From Microbacterium forte (lineage in GTDB: Bacteria; Actinomycetota; Actinomycetes; Actinomycetales; Microbacteriaceae): a stretch of 64,000 nucleotides of DNA. Position 1 is the stretch's first letter. Every line of letters starts with the position of its first letter. Positions 35,101 through 41,235 of the stretch are shown here, piece after piece. The notes beneath the pieces were generated by a model. The model worked only from the letters and a program-made list of their open reading frames with translations. It searched no databases and had not been told where the DNA came from. The position numbers and the translations under genes were made by a program. The DNA lies in the NCBI RefSeq assembly GCF_031885415.1, contig NZ_CP116871.1, positions 1,612,001-1,676,000 on the forward strand, given 5' to 3'.

Positions 35101-36032
35101 GGTGGATGCGCCTGGGCACGGCGCGGATCGGCAAGCGCGCCTTCCTCGGCAACTCCGGCATGGCGGCCGGTGGGCACAATGTGCCCCGAGACGGCCTGGT
35201 GGCCGTGCTGTCCGTCGCGCCGCCCAAGGCGAAGGCCGGATCGTCGTGGTTGGGCTCGCCCGCCGCTCGACTGCGTCGTGTCGTCAACGACTCCGACCTC
35301 GAGCGCACCTACCGCCCCCGCACCGGTCTGCGGGTGGGGCGAGCGCTCTGGGAGCTGGGCCGCATCATCCCGGTGTTGGTGACGTGCACGATCGGACTGG
35401 CCGTGATGCTCACGCTCGCCGCCGTGGTCGAGGCGTGGGGGCTCGGATGGGCAGTCGTGCTCTCGAGCGCCGTCATGCTCGCCGCCGGCGCGATCGCCGC
35501 CCTCGTCACGACAGCGGCGAAATGGATCATTGTCGGGCCGATTCGCGCGGGAGAGCATCCGCTCTGGTCGAGCTTCGTCTGGCGCACCGAGGTGTCTGAC
35601 ACCTTCACCGAGATGGTCGCCGCCCCCTGGTTCGCGAACGCGGCATCCGGCACCCCCGCCCTCGCCATCTGGCTGCGCACGCTCGGAGCCAAGATCGGTC
35701 GAGGGGTGTGGACCGACAGCTACTGGCTGCCCGAACCGGATCTCGTGACGCTCGGCGACGGCGCCACGGTGAACCGCGGATGTGTGGTTCAGACGCATCT
35801 GTTCCATGATCGAGTGATGAGCATCGACGCAGTGACCCTGGAGAACGGTGCGACCCTCGGGCCGCACAGCGTGATCCTCCCCGCGGCGACGATCGGGGCG
35901 GATGCGACGGTCGGCCCTGCGTCGCTCGTGATGCGCGGGGAGTTCGTGCCCGTGGGCAGCCGATGGAGCGGAAATCCCATCGGCCCCTGGCGCGCGGTCA
36001 AGGTGCGCTCCTACCAGGCGTCGGACGCATGA
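32115..36032 (+). CDS. Pls/PosA-family membrane non-ribosomal peptide synthetase
   Basis: 1305-residue single-module synthetase with the layout of epsilon-poly-lysine synthetase (Pls). The adenylation domain is about residues 20-495 (FTSGSTGVPKG near 162, NTYGPTEA near 300, GRADDQVKIGGRRIELGEVE near 400, RTSGKVDK near 485). The carrier domain is about 513-580, with the phosphopantetheine serine in FFQLGGGSL near 539. Then come six membrane segments (from 608, 635, 833, 878, 1088 and 1112) separating three left-handed hexapeptide-repeat domains. Pls enzymes join a diamino acid through its side-chain amine without a condensation domain. By manual alignment the pocket reads D-A-E-S-I-G-T-V-V-K, close to lysine-type codes. 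No good ribosome binding site precedes the GTG, so translation may be coupled to the upstream gene. Confidence 0.92.
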   Translation: MQEALDRAAEAPLPRTLIDILRDTTEQYPDASAVEDADGAVSYAELLAQVWRTAAVLREQGVSQGDRVGIRMTSGRRDLYIAILGAMAAGAAYVPVDADDPQERADLVFREARIVGMITDAGYLPADTSDARQLFSSAAPHPSTSAVPVVTPPTVDDDAWIIFTSGSTGVPKGVAVSHRSAAAFVDAEARLFLQDAPLGPGDRVLAGLSVAFDASCEEMWLAWGHGACLVPAPRALVRSGEDLGPWLLGHGITVVSTVPTLAALWPQDAIENVRLLIFGGEACPPELVARLASDGREIWNTYGPTEATVVACASLMDGTGPVRIGLPLDGWSLAVVDAEGQRVADGEAGELIIGGVGLARYLDPVKDAEKYAPMPTLGWDRAYRSGDVVRVEPEGLIFQGRADDQVKIGGRRIELGEVEAALQGLSSVSAATVVVQKSDAGMPILVGYVVPDDGFDRQVARGELAEMLPAPLIPLLAIVDDLPVRTSGKVDKAALPWPLDSGDAGESSLSGTAAWLAEQWFAVLGIRPSDEDADFFQLGGGSLAAAQLVSRLRTRAPEFTMTDVYDLPRLRQMADAVDEEADDEDTAERVFSQQTPTPRRMQWVQTIAGLPLFVFTGIRWLLFLLTASWILRLSPGFEFLPAVPVWTIIVGLVVFVTPLGKMTIAAVAARLLLAGLRPGDYPRGGGVHLRLWLAEQIAQQVDPVGLAGAPWVVYYARALGARIHKDVDLHTVPPITGMLDIGSGASIEPEVDLTGYWIDGDTVRIGGIRIGADSTIGARSTLAPGTKIGRGAEIAPGSAVFGRVRSGQRWAGSPAARVGGVSKPFAAGRPPSRTRWLWAYAASSAFLGILPVISLATGAWVVALGIRGADSLTATVPGILALLVPAVLLSGVVFAALVLVLVRVLGVGLGEGVYPVRSRVAWQAWTTERLLDSARTFLFPLYSSSFTPFWLRALGADVGRDVEASTVLLIPKLTTIADGAFLADDTMVATYELQGGWMRLGTARIGKRAFLGNSGMAAGGHNVPRDGLVAVLSVAPPKAKAGSSWLGSPAARLRRVVNDSDLERTYRPRTGLRVGRALWELGRIIPVLVTCTIGLAVMLTLAAVVEAWGLGWAVVLSSAVMLAAGAIAALVTTAAKWIIVGPIRAGEHPLWSSFVWRTEVSDTFTEMVAAPWFANAASGTPALAIWLRTLGAKIGRGVWTDSYWLPEPDLVTLGDGATVNRGCVVQTHLFHDRVMSIDAVTLENGATLGPHSVILPAATIGADATVGPASLVMRGEFVPVGSRWSGNPIGPWRAVKVRSYQASDA

Positions 36033-37336
36033 ACGTCGACCCCTACACCCCGCACAGCGGCGATCGACGCTACGGGGTGCTGCACTACGACCTCGCCATC
36101 GACTATCGGGTGACCACGAATCGGCTCGCGGGCATCGCCACGATCCGGCTGCGGATGCAGGAGACGGCCAAGCACGTGTCCTTCGATCTCGTCGGGCTCA
36201 AGGCCACGAAGGTGCGGGTGAGCGGCGACCGAGCCGCCTCGTTCCGTCAGGACGACCGGCGACTCAAGGTGGCCTTCGGCGGCGAGCGCGAAAGCGGGCA
36301 GGAACTCACCGTCACGATCGAGTACTCGGGGGCCCCCTCGCCCCGACGCACCCGGTGGGGACTCCTCGGCTGGGAAGAGCTGGAAGACGGCGTGCTGGTC
36401 GCGTCGCAGCCCACGGGCGCCCCGACCTGGTTCCCCTGCAACGACATCCCGTCGGACAAGGCGACCTATCGTCTGGAGTTCACGGCCGACCCCGAGTACA
36501 CCGTCGTGAGCGGCGGCGCAGCCACCCGGTCGACGCAGCGGGGTCGCACGCGCTGGACCTTCGACCAGCCGGTGCCGACGGCGACGTATCTGATGACCGT
36601 GCAGCTCGGTCAGTACGACGACGACAGGGTCGAGCTCGGCGCGACGCCGGGGCGCCTGTTCCACCCCCGGGCGCTCGCGCCCCGGGTGCGCTCCGACTTC
36701 GCCGCGCTGCCGCAGATGATGGAGACGTTCGTCGAGGCCTTCGGCCCGTACCCCTACGAGTCCTACAAGATCGTCGTCACCCCGGACGTCCTCGAGATCC
36801 CGCTCGAGGCGCAGGGCATGGCGATCTTCGGCGCGAACCACGTCGACGGGTCGGGTGGCAGCGAGCGGCTGATCGCGCACGAGCTCGCACACCAGTGGTT
36901 CGGCAACAGCGTCGGCGTCGCCCGCTGGCAGGACATCTGGCTGAATGAGGGATACGCGTGCTACTCGGAGTGGCTGTGGTCGGAGGCCGCGGGAGGCCCC
37001 ACCGCCCATGCGAAGGCCCGGTCGCATCACGCCAGCCTCCGCATCCTCCCCCAGGATCTCGTGCTCTCGGATCCCGGCCCCACCGACATGTTCGACGACC
37101 GCGTGTACAAGCGCGGCGCACTCACCCTGCATGCTCTGCGTCTGACGATCGGCGATGAGCGGTTCTTCACTCTGACGCGGGAGTGGACGTCGCGCTTCGC
37201 CGGGCTCGCGGTGACGAGTGACGACTTCCTCGGGCTGGTCGACGAGATCGCCGACGGCCAGGCGCGCGCGCTTGTGCGGACCTGGATCGACGAGCTCCCG
37301 CTGCCCGCCCTTCCTGCTGCGCGGCCCCGGCGCTGA
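36029..37336 (+). CDS. Short M1-family zinc aminopeptidase
   Basis: 435-residue M1 metallopeptidase containing only the N-terminal saddle and catalytic domains; usual M1 enzymes are about 850 residues. The zinc site is HELAHQWFG near residue 284 with the third ligand in WLNEGYACYSEW. The exopeptidase motif GxMEN is present as the variant PLEAQG, with the glutamate kept. No signal peptide or membrane segment is seen, so it is probably cytoplasmic. Its ATG overlaps the synthetase stop (ATGA), coupling the two. In this setting a role in trimming or degrading the polymer, or protecting the cell from it, is an attractive inference. Confidence 0.9.
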   Translation: MNVDPYTPHSGDRRYGVLHYDLAIDYRVTTNRLAGIATIRLRMQETAKHVSFDLVGLKATKVRVSGDRAASFRQDDRRLKVAFGGERESGQELTVTIEYSGAPSPRRTRWGLLGWEELEDGVLVASQPTGAPTWFPCNDIPSDKATYRLEFTADPEYTVVSGGAATRSTQRGRTRWTFDQPVPTATYLMTVQLGQYDDDRVELGATPGRLFHPRALAPRVRSDFAALPQMMETFVEAFGPYPYESYKIVVTPDVLEIPLEAQGMAIFGANHVDGSGGSERLIAHELAHQWFGNSVGVARWQDIWLNEGYACYSEWLWSEAAGGPTAHAKARSHHASLRILPQDLVLSDPGPTDMFDDRVYKRGALTLHALRLTIGDERFFTLTREWTSRFAGLAVTSDDFLGLVDEIADGQARALVRTWIDELPLPALPAARPRR

Positions 37337-37380
37337 CGCTGACGCCGCGCTGACGGTGACGCCGAGCTGACGGTGGAGGA
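37332..37380. repeat. Imperfect 17-bp tandem repeat between convergent genes
   Basis: Units gctgacgctgacgccgc (37332-37348), gctgacggtgacgccga (37349-37365) and a partial third (from 37366) run from the peptidase stop codon to the end of the phosphopantetheinyl transferase gene. The word ctgacg occurs four times. No hairpin terminator is seen here. Confidence 0.55.
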
Positions 37381-38004
37381 TCAGCCGACGGCGACGCTCA
37401 GCACGAATCCGGGGGGCCCGACGAGCGTCGCGATCTCCAAAGGACTCGCACGCCCGGGAAGCACTGCTGACCACGCGCACGGGTCCGCGTCATCGGCGCT
37501 CGGATGCAGGAGCACCTCCGACGGGTCGATCTCAAAGCCTCGACCATCCGCCTTCACGGCTGCTTCGATGCGCGTCCACGCCGCGAGATCGGCGGCGGCG
37601 CCGTCGGGGAACATCGACCCCATTCCGTGGAGGCGTCCGGCCGCCGCCTCATCCTCGACATCCACGCCCAGCAGGATGGACCCCGCTGTCGCCGCGACCA
37701 CGACAAGATCCTCCGCGTGGCTCACGCTGAGCGACACGCCGGCCGAGCGCGGTCGGCCGTGGTCGGCTCCGCATCTGTCGCAGCGACTGGAGAGCAGGAC
37801 CTCGTCGGAGCCTCGGATCCTGCGCACGAGCGCGCGGATCAGCGCCCTCCCCGCCAGGAAGCCCTGAGCGCGGCTGCCACTCAGCTGGCGGAGGCGGTCG
37901 ACCTGCCCCTGCCCCATCGCGGCGGCATCGATCTCGGTGAACCCCCGCAGGTCCGAGGGCCGCGCCCACACGACGATCACGTCGTGCCAGATGATCTCGC
38001 CCAT
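37381..38004 (-). CDS. 4'-Phosphopantetheinyl transferase, Sfp type
   Basis: 207-residue Sfp-type transferase that moves phosphopantetheine from CoA to carrier-domain serines. Key motifs: SVSHAEDLVVVA near residue 93, magnesium-binding D115 and E117 in LLGVDVED, and W143-T-R-I-E147 with K151 in WTRIEAAVKADGRG. It is convergent with the synthetase-peptidase operon, which needs such an enzyme to become active. It might also be co-transcribed with the Dabb-glutaredoxin-rhodanese group, whose last gene ends 44 bases upstream. It is the only such transferase in the window. Confidence 0.88.
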   Translation of the reverse strand: MGEIIWHDVIVVWARPSDLRGFTEIDAAAMGQGQVDRLRQLSGSRAQGFLAGRALIRALVRRIRGSDEVLLSSRCDRCGADHGRPRSAGVSLSVSHAEDLVVVAATAGSILLGVDVEDEAAAGRLHGMGSMFPDGAAADLAAWTRIEAAVKADGRGFEIDPSEVLLHPSADDADPCAWSAVLPGRASPLEIATLVGPPGFVLSVAVG

Positions 38005-38048
38005 GACTCCGCCTGCTCCCGTCGGATCGGCAGCTGCGGTCCGGCGGC

Positions 38049-38348
38049 TCAGACCTCGAAGTCGACAGCCACGCGCGACGCGACCACCGAGCGCACGTAT
38101 GCCACGACCTCTTCATGAGCGGGGTGCACCTGGTACTCCTCCAGGGCCTCGATGGAATCGACGTCCGCGACGAGCGTGACGTCCCAGTTCGCGTCCGGAT
38201 ATGCGATGTTCGCGCCCGCGGAGATCGAGCGAAGCTGCGGCACGACACCGTCGAGTGCGTTCAGCCTGCGGGCGACCTCGGAGGCCTGTTCGGAGCGCGT
38301 CGCGGGGTCCTCTGCGGCGAGCTTCCAGGTGACGACGTGACGGATCAT
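38049..38348 (-). CDS. Dabb-family (stress-responsive A/B barrel) protein
   Basis: 99-residue dimeric alpha/beta-barrel protein. The typical N-terminal strand is IRHVVTWKLA, the middle HPAHEEVVAYV motif carries the conserved histidines, and a final valine-rich strand (RVAVDFEV) follows. Members are linked to stress or to small-molecule cyclisation; the role is unknown. Its ATG overlaps the glutaredoxin-like gene stop, so it belongs to the operon rhodanese-glutaredoxin-Dabb. Confidence 0.88.
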   Translation of the reverse strand: MIRHVVTWKLAAEDPATRSEQASEVARRLNALDGVVPQLRSISAGANIAYPDANWDVTLVADVDSIEALEEYQVHPAHEEVVAYVRSVVASRVAVDFEV

Positions 38349-38635
38349 CGCGCTTCCTTCTTCAGTGCGTCATGCTGCACAGCGGCTTCGAGAGCATCGC
38401 GCAGTCGGTCTGCCGACAGGCGCCAGTGCGCGTGCAGCTCTCCGTCGATGAGGACGACCGGGATCTTCTCCCACCACAGCTCGTAGAGCGCGGGGTCGTC
38501 CTTGATCGACGCCTCGACGATCTCGATCCGCTCGGCAGCCGCGTCAGGGAGTTCGGCGACGACGGAGTCGATGATCTCGGACGCGACGTCGCACAGGTGG
38601 CAGTCGGGCTTGCCGATGAGGGTCAGCGTGGTCAC
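38345..38635 (-). CDS. Glutaredoxin-family protein
   Basis: 96-residue thioredoxin-fold protein. The active site is C-H-L-C in LIGKPDCHLCDVAS near residues 8-14, and the cis-proline is in KIPVVLIDGELHAHWRL. The GTG start overlaps the stop of the rhodanese gene (GTGA). It may reduce mixed disulfides or accept sulfur from the rhodanese partner. A longer in-frame reading would run into the rhodanese gene and is not preferred. Confidence 0.9.
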   Translation of the reverse strand: MTTLTLIGKPDCHLCDVASEIIDSVVAELPDAAAERIEIVEASIKDDPALYELWWEKIPVVLIDGELHAHWRLSADRLRDALEAAVQHDALKKEAR

Positions 38636-38934
38636 GCCGACGGCACCTCGACCTCGCGGCCCTGAGCGATCCACTCGCCCGTTCCACCCTCGACGTTGGT
38701 CGCGTCGTACCCGCGGGATTCGAGCGCCTCGACGACGCGCGCCGACCGTCCGCCCGCCTGGCAGATGACGTCGAACGACTCCGCCGGGAGCTCTTCGAGT
38801 CGGTTGCCGATCTCGGACATCGGGATGTTGACCGCCCCGGGGACGTGTCCGGCGGCGTACTCATCGACCTCGCGGACATCGATGAGCGGAGTGTTCGAAC
38901 GCTCGGCGAGTTCGGTGACGGTGATCGACTTCAT
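38632..38934 (-). CDS. Rhodanese-like sulfurtransferase
   Basis: 100-residue single-domain rhodanese. The catalytic cysteine is in VICQAGGRSARVV near residue 68, forming the persulfide loop, and the N-terminal motif PLIDVREVDEYAAGHVPGA is classic. It probably moves sulfane sulfur in the cytoplasm, perhaps handing it to the overlapping glutaredoxin gene product. It lies 83 bases after the bS22 gene, with a terminator hairpin between, so it has its own promoter. Confidence 0.92.
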   Translation of the reverse strand: MKSITVTELAERSNTPLIDVREVDEYAAGHVPGAVNIPMSEIGNRLEELPAESFDVICQAGGRSARVVEALESRGYDATNVEGGTGEWIAQGREVEVPSA

Positions 38935-38973
38935 GGCATGCTCCTGCGACGAGTGGGAAACCGGGGGGGTAGA

Positions 38974-39010
38974 GACACAAAGCGCCCGTCCGGAGACAGG
39001 CGCTCGTGTC
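38974..39010 (-). terminator. Terminator after the bS22 gene
   Basis: On the minus strand agcgcc pairs with ggcgct (38999-39004/38981-38986), and gacac pairs with gtgtc further out (39006-39010/38974-38978). The word gtc/gac adds an inner pair. It begins eight bases after the bS22 stop. Confidence 0.65.
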
Positions 39011-39017
39011 TGGTCGC

Positions 39018-39116
39018 TTACTTCTTGTTGCGACGCTGGTGGCGAGTCTTACGAAGCAGCTTGCGGTGCTTCTTCTTCGCCATGCGCTTGCGGCGCTTCT
39101 TGATGACAGAACCCAC
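39018..39116 (-). CDS. 30S ribosomal protein bS22 (AURKAIP1/COX24 domain)
   Basis: 32-residue protein of almost only lysine and arginine, beginning with GTG: VGSVIKKRRKRMAKKKHRK, then LLRKTRHQRRNKK. It matches the actinobacterial small-subunit protein bS22 (about 33 residues) that sits near the decoding centre in mycobacterial ribosomes. GAGG lies five bases before the GTG. It is too short for many gene callers. A hairpin in its 5' leader and a terminator just behind make it a monocistronic unit, with a BldC-like HTH gene upstream. Confidence 0.93.
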   Translation of the reverse strand: MGSVIKKRRKRMAKKKHRKLLRKTRHQRRNKK

Positions 39117-39140
39117 GGAAACCTCACTAAGTCAGTGGCT

Positions 39141-39164
39141 GGGTGTCGTCGGTGACGGACACCC
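39141..39164 (-). promoter_or_regulatory. Hairpin in the bS22 5' leader
   Basis: gggtgt and cgtc pair with gacg and acaccc across a 3-base loop, with one bulged base, 25 bases upstream of the bS22 start codon. TAGACT further upstream (39194-39199 region) may be the -10 box. Ribosomal proteins often regulate their own mRNA through leader structures, which would fit. Confidence 0.4.
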
Positions 39165-39252
39165 GGGTACGGGCACGGAAAAAATGCCTCGGATCAGTCT
39201 AGCAAACAGTGAAGCTCTCGCTGCACGCGCTTACGGGACCGAGCGGAGAGCG

Positions 39253-39444
39253 TCAGCCGACGTCGGCTATCGGTCGCTGCAGAGCATCGGCCACCGCGGA
39301 TTCCGGAACCCGGAAACTGCGACCGAAGCGAATGGCTGGCAGCTCCCCAGCGTGCACCATTCGATAGACGGTCATCTTCGACACGCGCATCAGTTCGGCG
39401 ACCTCAGCCACCGTAAGGAACCGGACATCTGGAACCTCGGGCAT
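39253..39444 (-). CDS. Excisionase/BldC-like helix-turn-helix protein
   Basis: 63-residue MerR-like DNA-binding protein: FLTVAEVAELMRVSKMTVYR, then the wing GELPAIRFGRSFRVPESAV. It has the length and layout of the small excisionase-type regulators found throughout actinobacteria beside the bS22 gene. It is unlikely to be a phage excisionase because no integrase or att site is present. It has a good promoter (TTTACA-18-TAGAGT) and an AAAGGGG ribosome binding site. Confidence 0.88.
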   Translation of the reverse strand: MPEVPDVRFLTVAEVAELMRVSKMTVYRMVHAGELPAIRFGRSFRVPESAVADALQRPIADVG

Positions 39445-39473
39445 CCCACGTACCCCTTTCTCGATTTGTGCAC

Positions 39474-39503
39474 ACTCTAGGGGGAATCTGGGACGCGTGT
39501 AAA
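39474..39503 (-). promoter_or_regulatory. Promoter TTTACA-18 bp-TAGAGT of the BldC-like gene
   Basis: Minus-strand TTTACA (39498-39503) and TAGAGT (39474-39479) are 18 bases apart. The predicted transcript begins about 22 bases before the start codon, leaving space for the AAAGGGG ribosome binding site. Confidence 0.6.
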
Positions 39504-39521
39504 CCCATGTGGCCTGTGTGA

Positions 39522-40448
39522 TCAGTGAGCATCGCCGACCGTGGCGAAGGCACGCACCGGGAACGTCCCGAATCCACGCACGGCCGGAGGAGCCGCCGTG
39601 AACCGCGCACCACGGGCGGGCACCTCGGACAGGCGGGTCAGGTGCTCGACCACATGGATGCCGGCGGCCAGCAGGATGCTGTGAGCCGGCCGCTCGCCGT
39701 CGCTCTCCGTGTCGTCGATGTTGAGCGAATCGATGCCGACGAGTGCGACCCCGGCGTCGGCCAGGAACCGCGCTCCTTCTTCGGTGAGGAAGGGTGCCCC
39801 GCGTCCGTACTCCGGAGTCCCGAAGTGCTCACTCCACCCGGTGTCGAGCAGCACCGCGGCGCCTCGGAGCTCACGGTCCGCGAGCGTCACAGCGTCGATC
39901 CCCCGGCGCTCGGCGCTCCACGCGTCATGCAGATGGAAGACCTCGGCGGTCAGGCCGACGAGGGAGCTGAGCTCGAGCGAGGCCAGGTCCCCGCCGTCCT
40001 CATACCGGTGGAAGGGCGAGTCGAGGTAGGTGCCCGTGTTGCCGATCATCGTGATGATGTCCATCGCGAACTCCGTGCCCTGTGCGTACTTCGAGCGGGA
40101 GTCCTCACGCGTGAGGTGCGGAGTGATCGTGGGGGCAGGGAGGCCGGGGTAGGTCACGAGCCCCGCTTCGATCGTGTGGCTGAGGTCGATGACCCGTGGT
40201 GACGGAGCGCTCCCCTCCACGCCTCGGCTGCCACGGTGCGCCTCTTCCACGATGCGGAGCCGCTGCAGCTCGACGGCGCTCACGAGAGTGAGCCCGAGAT
40301 GCCGCACCAGCAGCGCTCCGATCGCATCGGAGTCGATGTCGGGACCGGGAAGGTCGAGACGGAAGCCTTCTCCCGTCATCCCCCCGCCATTGACGAACGA
40401 GATCGTGAAGTCGAAGTGCGCTCGGTACGAGGGCGAAGCTGTCGTCAT
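39522..40448 (-). CDS. Cyclase-family protein (kynurenine formamidase-like) with altered metal ligands
   Basis: 308-residue protein of the cyclase/kynurenine formamidase family. The second half has the expected IDLSHTIEAGLVTYPGLPAP, LDTGWSEHFG and GIDSLNIDD stretches. The metal motif normally reads H-x-G-T-H-x-D-x-P-x-H; here it is N-T-G-T-Y-L-D-S-P-F-H, so two histidines are replaced. Metal binding and chemistry may differ from the family norm, or another metal may be used. The N-terminal 75 residues do not match the family. I chose the ATG at 40448; a codon nine triplets upstream is also open. Confidence 0.85.
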   Translation of the reverse strand: MTTASPSYRAHFDFTISFVNGGGMTGEGFRLDLPGPDIDSDAIGALLVRHLGLTLVSAVELQRLRIVEEAHRGSRGVEGSAPSPRVIDLSHTIEAGLVTYPGLPAPTITPHLTREDSRSKYAQGTEFAMDIITMIGNTGTYLDSPFHRYEDGGDLASLELSSLVGLTAEVFHLHDAWSAERRGIDAVTLADRELRGAAVLLDTGWSEHFGTPEYGRGAPFLTEEGARFLADAGVALVGIDSLNIDDTESDGERPAHSILLAAGIHVVEHLTRLSEVPARGARFTAAPPAVRGFGTFPVRAFATVGDAH

Positions 40449-40677
40449 GCTCACATCATGGCAAGCGCGAGACACGGTCGGCGAGACCTGTTGGTTCTCG
40501 CCGTTCGGGCACTCCTGACTCGGCGCCCCTCACGAGCGGAGCATGCGGGTCACAGCGGAGACATAGGACGTGTGCCGCTACCGTTCAGACTGCACTGGGA
40601 TGCTGAATGCACGACTCACGATGGCACCGTCCGAGTCACGCGGGCTGGGGCCCGCGGCCACGCCCCCGATGACAGAC

Positions 40678-40696
40678 CCCCCGCTGTCAGCGGGGG
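40678..40696 (-). terminator. Terminator after the ArsR gene
   Basis: cccccgct (40678-40685) pairs with agcggggg (40689-40696) around a 3-base loop, 19 bases beyond the ArsR stop codon. A second GC-rich hairpin lies around 40650. Confidence 0.6.
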
Positions 40697-40715
40697 CGAA
40701 GTGCGTCCGGGGGCG

Positions 40716-41132
40716 TCAGCCGCCGAGGCGCTTGAGCGCGGTGGTGACGACGTGCCTCGCCGACGCGGCGGCACGACCGACGACCTCGGCCGCGTGCGCG
40801 GCTCCGTCGGGAAGCGGCAGTCCGGGGTAGTCGATGTCCGGCGCATCATCGCCGTATGCGTCCATGAGGAACGGGACGAGCCAGTCGTCTACGACCTCCA
40901 GCGGCTCGACGGCGAGGCTGTAGAAGCGGCGCTGGCCGTCTTCGCGCACGCTGACCAGTTCAGCCTCGCGGAGCACCTTGAGGTGCTTCGAGACGGTGGG
41001 CTGGCTGATGCCGAGCTCGGCGACGATATGGCTCACGCTCGTGCCGGCGTCCCCTTCGGTGGTGCGTCGCAGGAGAAGCTGGAGGATGTCGCGCCTCGTA
41101 CCGTCTGCGATCACGTCGAAGATGTCCGTCAT
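40716..41132 (-). CDS. ArsR-family winged-helix regulator
   Basis: 138-residue regulator. The N-terminal winged helix is residues 1-90 (FDVIADGTRRDILQLLL, GISQPTVSKHLKVLREAELV, then the wing EDGQRRFYSLA). The C-terminal 50 residues are acidic then helical. No metal-binding cysteine pair is seen, so it probably belongs to the SdpR-like non-metal branch. It is divergent from the trkH-like potassium transporter, with 103 bases between. Control of that transporter is possible but not shown. Longer in-frame readings extend into trkH and are artefacts. Confidence 0.88.
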   Translation of the reverse strand: MTDIFDVIADGTRRDILQLLLRRTTEGDAGTSVSHIVAELGISQPTVSKHLKVLREAELVSVREDGQRRFYSLAVEPLEVVDDWLVPFLMDAYGDDAPDIDYPGLPLPDGAAHAAEVVGRAAASARHVVTTALKRLGG

Positions 41133-41235
41133 GTGATCAGGGTAGTCGTCCCCGGCACGGAGTACCATGACGAAGGCTCGGCGATCGGCGTCGTGCAGCC
41201 GCGGTGCGCGGCGAGGGGAAGCGAAGGGGGACTCG

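Noticed and set aside
36777..36830. Loss of the GxMEN exopeptidase motif in the M1 peptidase
   Set aside because: On second look PLEAQG aligns with GxMEN and keeps the glutamate, so I do not claim a missing catalytic residue.
39253..39444. Phage excisionase and integration site
   Set aside because: The HTH protein belongs to a small actinobacterial regulator type. There is no integrase, tRNA target or direct-repeat att pair nearby.
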